Positions 1-13,000 of a DNA stretch of 64,000 nucleotides are shown here, piece by piece. The stretch covers positions 16,932,146 to 16,996,145 of the forward strand of contig NC_090132.1 in NCBI RefSeq assembly GCF_040581485.1. The letters are read 5' to 3'. The translations under genes and the position numbers were made by a program. Numbering within the stretch: position 1 is the first letter of the stretch; every line of letters begins with the position of its first letter. The notes below the pieces were generated by a model. That model was not told the origin of the DNA, did not search any database, and was given only the letters and a program-made list of their open reading frames with translations. Source of the stretch: Linepithema humile (taxonomy: Eukaryota > Arthropoda > Insecta > Hymenoptera > Formicidae).

Positions 1-3000
1 ATTCCTTCCCGTCGCAAGCGAATTCTAAAGAGCATGACCTTCTTTCGCTTTAATTTGAAATTCCTTTGAAGTTTGTCATCTTTGAAATCTTGCACGCACT
101 GGTACGAGCGTCCCAGTGTGCGACATCCTTAATCTTTACTATCCCGCGGCGTCATATGGCACTGCTGAACTTTGCCATATTTCGTCTTGATAAATTCGCT
201 AAATGGGGTCAGGTAGACATTAGAGGTATGTAATCTAGATGACTGCTTTCTCCATTATGTGGCTCGCTATTATTAAGTATTTGCCTTATATATATTGCGC
301 TACATAAAACAATATTGTGGAAAAGTTAAAGAGTTTTCTATTTCGACGTGACTTACACAATAATAATGGTGTACACAGACAGAATGTGCTTTTTAAAAGC
401 TTTTGAAAACTTTAACGTTGGATATCGGAATCGGGATCGGAATAAAATAGAATCAGGTAAGTCACATAAGTGACTTTATTTGTTTGCCGGCCAGACCGCC
501 AATTGAAACATTTAGTAGATTTGTGAGTTTTGAGAGAAAGATAAAAACTTTTTAATTTATCGCTCTATAAATTAACAATCGCTCTTAAATTTACAAACCT
601 TTACTACAAGTATGTAAATTACAACGCGTATCATTTTTAAAAGAGGACAGGAATAAATATTTTTAACAAACTATTTAGTCGAGATGGATCGAAAGGACAG
701 TTACAGTAACAGATGTCATTAACAGGAATTTTAGTGGTATTACGGTAATTCGATTGACAAATAAAACGTCTTCATCGGCATTGATCTTCTTCTCTCGTAG
801 CGGATTTCCTTTCATGAAGACGTCGCAGCGTCTCGGGAGAATTCCGTAACATTTTTAGTTTTCCTTGATCGTGAAAGAGGAAATTCTGGGAGCCACGTAG
901 ATCGTGGCTTTCGCTCCGCGGTGGCCTTAACCCTCTCCGCCTTGTACGAGGCAACTCATGAAACATGGATCTGAAGTCGTTCTCGAAGAAGTTATACGGA
1001 AGAAGTCGACGACCGCCTGCCGCGTCGTCGTCGGCGATGATCATCTACGTGACTATGCGACGGGATTCCCCGCGCCTCTCCACCTGTTATCCGATGTCGT
1101 GCCGCGGCAAGAAATCGTTTCCTGGCGATGGTGGGTTCACGGAAATTAGCGCACTCGCCGGTGCGTGCTCTGCACGTATGTATTCGTCCAGGAAAACGTA
1201 TCACGGATTTCGGTTCGCTAACGATAACAATCATTAAAGGATTACAATTTTTATGAATTTATTTGTTTTACGTGCGTTTTATTGGTTTGTTAAAATTTTC
1301 TCCACGTTGTCACATTTGCATTGTCGGAACATAACTCATATTAATACAATCCGAAGTAGGAAAATTCTTTCGTCGTGAAAGTTTCAGAACTAATTTTCAT
1401 GTAATTATTACATTATTAATCGTAATTCTCAATGGCATTTGCAGTCATTAGCAATAATTAAAATAATTTCACTACGGTTTTATTATAATATATAATAAAT
1501 ATTAGATCTTGCGATAATTAACCGGTGCCTTGCGAAAGGCAAGTTGTTCAGTTAACGTTATTGTATATAATTAATCCTTTAAGAATTGCTACTATATATT
1601 TTTCGCATTGTTGATCACCCGCAGTTTCTTCAAAATTAATTTTTCTTCTTCTTCTTATTTGGTATGGTATTACCTTTAAGGGCAATTTATATCGCTTCTC
1701 TAACTTCCGCTTTCATGTACTTCTCTGTACTTCACACACTGAGATAGATAGAGAGTAAAGCAAAGCGCTACTCGAACACGCATAAGATCAACGGGTCGAC
1801 TTCCAACTATTGCGAATAGCGTGGGAAGTTTCCAATCGAGAATCGGAAATCCAGCTGTTTCATCGTGGAGCTTGGTTCTCTTCTCCCTTGCCGGAGTTCT
1901 TCATCGAGTCAATGAATTCTCCGTTCGACGCCACGCGCATGGATCAATGGACACCTACTTCGACGGTAGACGACGAGATTGCGAAAGTTATTCGCATCTT
2001 TGACATTCCGAAAACAACGATCCGGAACGTCGAAGGGAACCAATTACACGGAGTCCGTGTCTTTCGTTTAATCGATAAGAATCGATTTTCAAGCGCTTTA
2101 ATTCGCGAATCCGATAAACGAAAAAAGAATACTTTTGCTGAATCTTATCATCTTACATTGCAATTTTAATAATTATACAAGATGTAAAACAGACGTCGGA
2201 ACGGAAAATGGATGAATATTTTATCCAATAATGAATAATCCAATAATAAATGGATTGGATGTCTTATGCAATTCAACTTCGAGAGAATAATGACTTCGAG
2301 ATCAACCTGAGATGACACGGAAAAAACGAGGAAGAATAGAATGCTGAAGAGTGATTGGTGGGGGAAATTAATTGTAGATCGAAGCCCGATGAACTTCCGT
2401 CTCATTACAAAATACTCGATACTCACGGGAGGTCTTTCGTTTGAAACGGCTCTATCTTGCAAAGCCAGTCAACCAGATGGCTGCACGGCCATAAATGGAT
2501 GATGTACGATGTAACGATCTCTTCACTCTCGTCCCGACATCACAATTAGCTTTCGTAAGTAAATGCGGCTGCATGCCGACGAGTCGTGCAAGGGCGCGAA
2601 CGAGCATAACCATCAACGCTCGTTTATCTCGAACGGAAATTTTCACATCGAGTGCAATTAAAATTGCCGTTATCAACGTAAACTTACAGCGACTTAAAAA
2701 ATATAACAATAATAATAACTTGTAATTATTGTGGAAATATATAAACACGACAGATCAGAAAAAATAAATACATGCAAAATTTATATACCACACTTAATCG
2801 CGTATGTAATTAATTATAAAATTATTTTATTGCAGTACACATCAATGCTGTTGAATTATAATGCGCGATTCGTAAGTCGCATTGTCAATCGTGCATTTGC
2901 AGCGCGGTACAAAGTTCGGAAAAAAAGGACATCGTAACATTCTGCAAAACAACGCTGTCTCGCGATGGGAACTGCGATTGTTCGCTGTTGATCGCGCGGA

Positions 3001-6000
3001 GCAAATCGCTCGGACGTCTCGCGACTCCCAGAACTACAGGTGAGTTCGTATTCTTTTTTTTTCCTATTAAGCCCCATGAGAGCCCCTCGTGCGTTCGAGA
3101 CTCCACTTCCCCAGATTTGTCAGGCGAGCAAGATGGATAGACTTGTCCACGGCACGCTTTTCTCTTGTGCCGCGGTCTCAAGTTCTCTCATTGGTCATCC
3201 CACGTGCGAGCGTCCGCGCACATTTGTTCATACTTCGTAATACTTGCCCACTACGAAGGCAATCGTTCTTCGATGCGTTTTTTCCGGATCAAATTCTTTT
3301 TTTTTTTTAACGGAGAATAATGTTGGAGCTTCCAGCAATTTCTTTTTGCGAGACAAATATTTCCACAATTCTTCAGAATTATTACGAAAGAAACGCGCAT
3401 TATTAGTTCATTAGCCAATTTGAAATAACGTAAAATAAATGTTTGAAAGAGCGGTTGTTTAATCATTTTTATGTCATTTTGAATTTCAAAAGGAATTTCT
3501 TTGTAAAATTGAACACGACAATGAAAGAGATTTATGGAAAATTTAACTTTACAAAATTAAAATTTGAAAAAGTCTGTATTCTAATTTTTTAGTATTGGAA
3601 AATTTTATTTAAATTGCAAAGAAAGAAAGTGAAAATTACCCTTAATTTTCTCCTACGTACTATATAAACCTTCAACCGTCAACCACCAGTTGCCTGTTCC
3701 TACCGGTTCGTTCCGCTGGAAGTGATCTATTTAGGTCCAGCGAGTAACCGGAAAGCTATGCGGAATTGATTTTAGTTAATGCATTTTATTCACAATATTC
3801 ACACAATAGCTTTTCCTGGTGCGCTAGGCAAAGGCGCATTGTGTCGTCTATTATTGAAAATTTGTGAAAATGCGTACTGTCGTTTGCTGGAAAAGTGTAT
3901 CCGCATCGCGATGGTCTCAGCTGCGTCCAAACTGCTTTCAGCGAGAATCAATATTTCGCGAATGCCTCGCGAAAGGTTTTACGGCTGACAGTGCGGCCTT
4001 TACAACGCAATGTAGTTTGTCGCGCTATTGCAGCCAAGAGGAAAACGTCGAATACACTTATATTTGGGCGAACGCCAAAAACCTGCGGAAAATATTGCGA
4101 CATTTATTAAGGCTGAGTTCTCTTAGAAAATATAATCGACATATTAACTAGAAGAAATAACGCGCTTCTTATCTCGTACTCGTATCTTTATCGGCTGCGG
4201 TTATTTTTTTTTAATCACTTTTATAATTTTAATATTATGATATTATTTTATCGCACAATTTATACTGCTATTTTATAATGGGAAAATTATTATGCCGTTC
4301 CATTTATTTGATGACTCAATTACTTTACTTTACTTGACCTCGCGAAGGTGCAACGCTCGACAGTTTTATAATCCTAATAGCTTTAATTGCTACAATGGCG
4401 TAATTGCGAAGAAGAAACATTGCGGAATGTTTAGCGAGAGAAGAAGGAATACCTACACAAATTAAATAGTGGAAAATGAGTCCGAGATCTTGCACCGGGA
4501 GAACAGCTTTGTGAGAGCTGCTATACGAGAGCGGTGCCGCCCACGTGGAGGAGAGAAAAGAAACGAGAGAAATAAGTGACGGAGTCTGTGTCTTGGTTTG
4601 CGTTTGCATGATAAAAAGACAAAGAAAAGAGGATGAAACAAGAAGAAACGCGCGCGTTCTCTCTCTCTCTCTTTCTCTCTCTCGTTGTTTCGCAGTGAAA
4701 TTTCAATAAGTTCGCGAAAGAAAGATCGGTAACACAATGCGGCGGCACGGAGTCCCGGAATGAGGTAGCGAAAATTGCGAAAGAGGAAGCTCGAGGTCGT
4801 TTCCGTCCGAGAGAGTAACGAAGCTATTTAAGTGCTGCCGGTATAAAATTATCGCGTGTCGTCCGCACGTGCGCCCGCGCGCGCAGAGCACCCGCTGCAC
4901 GAACGGTGCGAGTCTGGAGGATGTTTGCACGCAGAGGATTACCGGCGCGATACTATACGGAAAGATGCCGGATAAATGGAGGTGGTGGTGTTTAAACGTG
5001 TGGGAACAACGCGGCGAATGCTAAGAAACAACGCGGTAGAGGTAAATAAGCGAAGGAGCCGGAACAAAAGGCCAATGTGCCAGGGAACGACAACAGCTAC
5101 CTGCCGGTGTCGAAAATGCACTTGCATCCGCGGCCTTTGAATTCCGTCGAATTATAATTAGAAGTCGATTGTGAAACATCAACATTCTCTTAATTATATT
5201 TAATTTTCCTCTTTGTTATTCTTATGGAAATGCATACGTTTACTTTTTATCACATACTTTGTATTGTGTTATTAAAATTTGACGAAAATGCGAAAAAAAT
5301 GCGAATGCAGAATATCAGAAATTATTTCTAAGAAAAATACCTAATATTTTATATGATTCTACATAATCATCAAATAATTTTTATATTTACAAATACAAGT
5401 AACCAAGCAAGAAATTAAGATCGCGCCGAGTGTTAATTGTCACGTTCTTTGTTGTCCAAGAAGTTTGGTAATTATTCATGAGACACTTTGACTCGTGATA
5501 AAAGTAGGTGTTACAACAATGTTGCGGAGAAGCTTTCGAGATTTAAAATCTTTGTGTCGTGCTTTTATGAAAATTCCACGTTAATAGTCGTGCAATCTCC
5601 GTGGCGCAAATGTAAAAAAGAGATTACGCAGAAGTAAAAAAAAACAAACTTAAGAGTTTAATTACATAACTATTATTCTTTTCCTACAAATAACTTCTGA
5701 TATTTTACATTCGTTTCTGTTATACTTTTATCAAATTACAATAATATAACATGGAGAATATGATTAAAGGTAAACATATATAATATTTTCACAAGAATAC
5801 ATTTTATATTGTTATTGAAAACAGAATACTTATATGATTTACACAAACTTGAAACAAATACAGTGTCTACAATCTTCCATGTATGCCAATTAATATTTCC
5901 AATGAGAAATCAACATTTAATCTATACGATTCAAAAATGATTCAAGGCACATAAGAATTATTCGGCCATGTAGATTATGAAGATTGAATTTTGTGTATAA

Positions 6001-6040
6001 ATGTTCGCCAATTAACGATGGGTGTTGCGATGTCGATGTG
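1..6040. other. Intergenic region upstream of the VWC gene; no gene recognised
   Basis: No reading frame here resembles a known protein and none has convincing exon structure. Frames of 60-119 codons occur on both strands in the GC-richer patches (about 770-1240, 1810-2170 and 4320-5130) but have no recognisable composition. A short CT microsatellite lies at about 4659-4684. The rest is AT-rich with scattered homopolymer runs. Distal regulatory DNA for the downstream gene is possible but not shown by the sequence. Confidence 0.6.
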
Positions 6041-6047
6041 CGGAATG

Positions 6048-6260
6048 TAAGGGGAAGGAAGAGGGAAGCGGACGAGGCGAGGAATAAGAGACGCGGGTGG
6101 CGGAGGAAAAGGTGGAGGTGGAGAAGACGAGCGATAGTAGGAAAAGGGGGAGGAAGACGGAAGAGACGGAGAAGAGGAAGACGATGAAGAAGAGAGCCGG
6201 GTAAGAGGTAAAAGAGAGGCGTGCGTGCGTGCGAGAGGAGAGCGAGACGAGGGAGGCGAG
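6048..6260 (+). repeat. Purine-rich tract just upstream of the VWC gene
   Basis: About 210 bases are almost all A and G on the + strand, a non-repetitive mixture of GGA, GAA, GAG and GGGG words with few pyrimidines. It lies 100-300 bases upstream of the inferred transcription start. Such tracts in insect promoters often bind GAGA-type factors and can form triplex DNA; that role is inferred. Confidence 0.6.
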
Positions 6261-6343
6261 GAGGCGAGGTGGTCCGAGTTGGGTAAGGTGAGGGCTCCTA
6301 CGGGTAAGTACCACTCACTTCATTGACTCGTGCGTACGCCCGC

Positions 6344-6356
6344 ACGTCTGTCAGTC
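6344..6356 (+). promoter_or_regulatory. Candidate initiator (TATA-less promoter) of the VWC gene
   Basis: The sequence CTGTCAGTCC contains TCAGTC, matching the arthropod initiator consensus TCAGT. It sits in a CpG-rich stretch about 610 bases upstream of the start codon, with no TATA box at -30. If used, the whole (GA)n microsatellite would lie in the 5' untranslated region. The match is short and could be chance. Confidence 0.3.
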
Positions 6357-6479
6357 CATCCTCACTCACTCGATCCTCGCTCACTCGGCCGCCTCGGTCG
6401 TCGTAGACACTCGCGGGCCGAGAGTGCTCGGTACGCACACCTTCAAATCTCGCCTGATCGTCGTTACGCCGCCGATTTT

Positions 6480-6731
<252 letters not shown>

Positions 6732-6962
6732 CCCGAGGTCGCGAGGCAGCGAGGCGCGGTGCAACCAGCGCGTGACCTCCGCATCTGGAAGGTCATCACT
6801 CGTCTCTCACGGCTCCGGGTATCGGGTTCCGATTTATCGATTGTTCCGATCCCTCCTCCGCCCTGCCGGCGCCGTAGGGCCTCGCCACGGCGACGATCAG
6901 TGCCTTGGACCCTTGAGTACGGACCCGGAGAACAGAGCTCGGTCGGCGCCGAGACCAAGAGG

Positions 6963-7083
6963 ATGACCTTGGCTCGCGTCGTTAGGATCTCGGTGGTCCT
7001 CGTGCTGCCGTCGCTGCTGCTGCTGCTGCTGCTCGTCGCCGACGGATCCTGGGCGCAATCTTATCCCCGCGAGATCAAACCAG
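6963..7083 (+). CDS. VWC gene exon 1: signal peptide
   Basis: Encodes 40 residues: MTLARVVRISVV, then a Val/Leu-rich core with seven consecutive Leu, then a likely cleavage site near GSWAQ-SYPRE. The exon ends in phase 1 at a strong donor (GTGAGC). The upstream frame lacks an ATG back to 6330, which fixes the start. Confidence 0.85.
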
Positions 7084-10000
7084 GTGAGCGCTGTGGTGAC
7101 GGGAGACTACGTTTTTTTTTTAACTCGTTAGGGGCTAGCGACTCTAATTACCGTGATTCTTCTCTCTTTCAATTGGTGCATCTGAGATCATTCGTAAGTT
7201 CTACTTCGAATATAAATGTCCGAGGTGGAATTTACAAATTACGCGCTAGACCCACGCTGTAGAGTCCCTCGAGCAATCTGGAGTCAATAGCAGTCAATAA
7301 TTGCAGCGAATACTGCGATCATTAGTAATAATTTATATTTAATAATTACCAACGTTTTAAACTTTATCAGAGAAACACTTTGTCGCGAGTGTCCCGTGGA
7401 AAAATATCTTGAAATGTCTTATTAATATTTAATTAATTAATTAATTATTTTTCCGAGCACCTTTGAGGACAAGGCAATATTTACAGCAGCGAAACGAGAT
7501 ATTTATTTTATGCAAATGTCAATTATACGCACGAAAAGACGCGCGTTTTAATTGCACAAAAATTTGCCTCGCACTTTTCATCTTTACTGGACATTCGATG
7601 TAGATTCCGTATCTCTCCTCCGCGCAGGTATCATTATATTTTAGAAGGCCGTGAGTCTTAACCGATATTTTTTCCCATGTGTCGTGAGAGAGCAGTCTAC
7701 CTTAAGGACTATTGTTTTCGATCGAGGTATCTATGGATCGTCTCTTGCGCAATTATAGGGCCAGGGTTAATGCACGACGAGCGAGGCGTTTCTATCGAAT
7801 CACGGTCGATCATGAACATCATTTTTCTCATCCGGCTAAAAAGCAGAGCCGCTTAGAAAGAATAACGAGCATCTGTTCCCTCGTACAACAGTTTTAATTA
7901 AATTTATGCCTACTACTACTCACTAATGATAATTTATGGAATTATATGTTTTTAATTATGCGTCTCTTTTTAATTTCGCAAAAGCGAAAGATACAACTGT
8001 TTAACCAGATATCGTTGCTCTCACATTCGACCCAGCATTTCCATTATCATATTAAACCACACACACACACACACACACATACATATATCTCGAGTACTTA
8101 AAAAGCATTTCGCTCGATTTAATTACGTCCTTCACTTACCTTTAAAGTAAGAACGCTCGAAATTACATAGCGTTCATTTTCGTCGCGTGGCTTTGATTAA
8201 TCGCACCGCCAGTGAGTGGACGGATTTTCCAGGATTCTCACCGGTCGCGGCCGCCCGGCCGGATTTCCATCCTTGTTCGGCTTTTTCCCGCCTTACATCT
8301 ATTATCTCGCGTCACTTTAGCGGTCTCGGAACTCGTTCCCTTTCTCTTTAGAGTCGACCTTCCGCTGTAAAAAAGAACGACCAATAGCGTACAAGCTTCT
8401 TTATAGCAACATTATGTCCCTTGCACTGCTTAATTACTATAACGGGAACGCTCCTCCTTATCACAGACCTCTCGTAAAAACGGTGCAATTAAATCACGTA
8501 AAGTAACAAAATTACCATAATGAGCCTTATATCTATCATAATCTATTAATATCCGATTCGGATGCCAGGAGTATATTAAAATATTTAAATACGAAAATTT
8601 CTTTTAAAATTATGTTTGTATATATATATATATACAGTTAAATGTAAAGACTGCGTATATTTTCAATTATATATAAACGATACAGTCGTTTACTTAATAA
8701 AGACCTTAGTAATTATTTTAATTATACAATTACATATATTAATATTAAATTATTATATATATTATTTATGTATTTAATCAAACAACTTATTGCATCCGTT
8801 ATACACAGGTCCCTAATAGATAATAGCTAATTTTGGCTTTTCCTACTGATAATGATCATCTTTAACTGCTTTTTTCGCTCGCTTTTTTTTATTTCTCTAT
8901 CCATTACGCCGCTTGTCACTCTCGGGATCAGGATTTGACTTTCTCCGTCTAGCCACTCGGACCTTTCTCTCTTCTCTCTCTCTCTGCCGTTCTCAGATCA
9001 CCTAAGTGATTTTTTTTCCTCCACCCACTCACCTCGTGCCGAATGGATCTTACACGAACGTTCAAGCTTGACTGGCTCTATATATCATCCCTCTTAGAAA
9101 ATTCCGTGCCTTCCGTCGACGTGACCTCGTGCCAGGTCCTTCATACCTCGCGTAAGGAGTCTCTTGGCAGGATGAAACAGTATTGATACAATGCCATTAC
9201 TGAACAGTGCCAAAACGTCCGGCTCATCTCGCGCCATGACGGAGGAGAATCGTAAGCGATCCTTGGTTGCACGCGCTCGCACAGCCCGTCATCTCGATGG
9301 CAATTGTTCGTCGGGCTGCGGGAGTGCAAAATGCAGTCCTGGGAATAAAACATCTCTCTGTATATTTTTCATGTTGATCATACAGATCTCGCACTTTTAT
9401 GCTAAGTTGCAGAGACAAACAAGTGATTACCGAGCTGCGTAAAATCATCGTGTCATTTGTTAAAGCCCGATGAAAAAATATTTTTCCAGCGCATGTTTTA
9501 CGCGAGCGAATATATCGCATTTATAATGCATATCTATTTTGAGCGGCTCTTGTCCGTGCGTCGTTTTCCAGGTGGAAATTTAATACAGATTCTCTGTATC
9601 ATTTTTCGAATATATCTGTACATTATGATCGTAACAAAATCCAATCGCATTAATGTCACATGATATCTCAATGACTAAGAAAGAACGAGAAATATATATC
9701 GGCAGATATTTTCGTTACGAATCAATATTTTAACGTAACGCCGTCGGATGCACGCGATAAACGCGAGTGACAAAAACTGTCTTTTCGAAAGTAGCGAGCA
9801 GTCTGAATGCTGGCTAAAGGCGACTATTATTGCTCGACAAGAAATATGATGCGCTGTGCGTACCAATGAAACGGATAACAATGACGGAAGCCACGATTTC
9901 GGAAGCCAGTGATTCATCACTCGAGGAAACTGCGCGAACTACCGTCACGTTCGTCGCGATCGCGCGCTCGAAAATGATAAATTCTCCGGCGAGGGATCAT

Positions 10001-13000
10001 CGCGCAAAGGCGCGGTCGACAAACCCGATCAGGCGCTCATGCGCTGCCTGCCGATAATCGATCGTAGTGTATGTTGTAGCGCGCTGTTCATTTGTCACGT
10101 ATCGGTCGTAAGATAACTCCAATCGACGGCGGCGGCACTTCTCAGCTTTCTCCCCGAGAAAACTGGAAATAAAGACGATGCTGCCGTTGTCATTGTTAAA
10201 TTACATCCCGTTGGCGCGCAACTCCCGGGCGTCGCGCTGTGCCCGCGCTTCGATATGAGAGCCGTCTCGGTTTATTGGACGTCGCATATGCTGCGAAACA
10301 GCTGCTCTACCGCGTGTCTCTCTCTTTCTTCCGCCTAAACTGGTCGAAAGTGCGAACGGATGGATCCGCGTCGTCAGTTATTACGTATCGCTGTTGCAGA
10401 GGGGAGTCGATTGCGTTACATGTGGGCGGGGAAAATTAATTTTCTTTTCTGGAAACATATCGTACGTGTGCGTGTTTCTATAAAGGATACCAAATAAAAG
10501 CATCCACGCGTTCGCTTTGCTATGAAAAAAGTAATATCGCGTATCGGACTGAAAATTTGAATCTTGCTGCACGGCAGCTTTATTTCGTAATATAATTACG
10601 CAGAAGTCTGTATGAAAATGTCGGTAGAAATGACAGAGAGAAAGAAATAACTCGCAAATAATTCTATTCGCCTTAAGGCTTTCAATTTCGCCGCGGGAGT
10701 GCATTCGCACAAGCGCGCGCAAAGTGCATCGGCTTTGGGAAATAGTGCGGCGTATCAAAGGAGCTTCAGAATTTCCCTTGTGTTTAATCCGGTGCAGCAG
10801 TAATTACGCCGCCGATGCGACGTCGCGCGAACTGTAGATACATAAATAACGGAAAACATTAAGATAAATAACGTTTCGATCACAATGGCGACACGCGGCT
10901 TGATTGCGTGATAAATTACTTATAGCCGTCGATGGTCGCGATGTCGAGTGAATCCAGCACGCGGCGAGTTTCAGTGAAATAACAGTAATTCAATTATCCA
11001 ACTCTTGTTTATCATTCTCGCGCAGTTTACTTTGTTCCTTGCATCGTTAAATAATGCATCGCGGTACGACGAACTTCATTTAGCGCTTTAACAAAAATAT
11101 CTTAAAACAGCCCGTTGTATCGTTACGTGTAAATTTCGTACGTTTGGATAAAAATACAAATTTTGCTAATAATTGTAAAATTATTTGCTTATTACTCTTT
11201 TAGTCACGATTGCAAAAATAGTTTCATATAAATGTAAATCAGGTGGCCGAGAGAAGCTTGATTCGCGCGGAAACTCATTCGCGGTTCGCTGCTAATAACT
11301 TGAAAATGATTGATGCCTCGGTGTTTTCGTTATAGAAAAATCGACTGCAATATCGTCGAAGAATCTGTCGTGAAAGATTGATGCGCGCCGAGCCATGTAT
11401 ATTTTTCTCGATGTGCCTTTGCGCGCGACCTCCGCGCGAAAGTTACGCACCGTTGTCGATAGTGGCGTACGTTCGCCGTAAACCCGGACAATTTCCCCGT
11501 GCCGCGATCACCCGGTATGCGCTCGATGTCCACCCTAATTACCGGTACCGAGAAAACATAATAATGCCAGAGGATCGACTTGGAAAAACTAGTACAAAGC
11601 ATCCGTTGCCGTCGTGTCGTCCGACGAGCTCTCGTTCAGGAACGGATTCTATAAAAGAGTGTCGTTGGAAAAATTTGCTTAAAATTCTTCTTCCTCGCAC
11701 AAGTTCCAATGAAGAAATATAATATAATATTTTTTTAAATAACTACATATTTATTTTTATATGGGCTTCACAATGTGCATATCGCTGTAAAAATCAACAT
11801 AATCACACGATAGTGTGCAAAATTCAGAATTGAAACCGTAACTTGGGCATAATTTCGGTCAGATATCAATGCCATAAAGTATAGAAAATGTTGCCTACGT
11901 TTATTCGAACAATAAAATTGCCACGATCAGCGCGAGGCATTTTCTCGCGCGCGCGTCTTCGGTATGGGAAATAGGCTTATATATTGAGATTATAACGGTT
12001 TCTCAATCTCTGTGAGGGATACTACGTACTCCAACCTTTGAACCTTTGAACTATCGCGGTTTTTCCGATAAGTCCTGCGACCACTCCGCCCCTGTTCGTA
12101 TCGCGAATAAGTTCCTGCTTGGTCCTCGCCTGACTAAACGTCGGCGCACGGCGGCCTCCTGCCATAGGCATCGATGGTAGTGAGCTCACCTCCGGTGCTC
12201 GCATCCGGTAATGTTTGGTGGCAGCTTGCCGGGTTACTTCAAGGAGTAATTGCCCGTAATTGCTGCGTCCCGAGGTGTAATGCACTTTGAGTTATTACAT
12301 GTCGTGGTTGCTGCCGCTACTGCTGCTGCTGTATTGCCCCTGCGAGAGAGACGAGGTGATTGAACTATCGCAGCGAAACAACGAGCAGTTATAATAGCGA
12401 GCTGTAACGTGCAGATGCGACAAATTGAAATCGAAATGTGGAATTGTGGCGTGCACAATAGTTTCTTGAATAATTCGAAGCCTGTCGTGTCTCGGCACAC
12501 CGCAAAATTACAAATATATTTATCGGTTATAAAACATTTCGCAAGTGCGAAATTAATAATTTTATACGATAGACTTTGAGGAAGAGAAAAATAAAACGGG
12601 AGATAAAGAAGTCGCGCTAGATTTTAAAAAAGTGCATTAATTTATGTAATAAACGAAAGCGCGTATCACATAATATTGATAATAATAATATTAATAACAG
12701 CTGTAATTAAATTAATGATGTACATATTAACAGCTATCGATATTATACGCTTCAGATTTTTATTTTTACGTTTTATAGCAAAGGATGAGTTTCCCTTAAA
12801 TAAAAGAGTAAAAGTTACATAAGCGTATAACATAATATAACTATAAGTAATATTATTAAAACACGCATCATTATATTTCCTTACAAATAATAGTGCACAT
12901 AACGTTGAAGTCAAAGTTAATGAAAACTCGCGATGATATCGTCTGGTGAAACAGCCGGTGCTCGCTGCTTTTGTATGTTTTTGCACAACGGAGATGCGGT

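Noticed and set aside
965..1237. 90-codon + frame with a possible donor
   Set aside because: Overlapping frames on both strands in a GC-rich patch with no recognisable sequence; no linking exon found.
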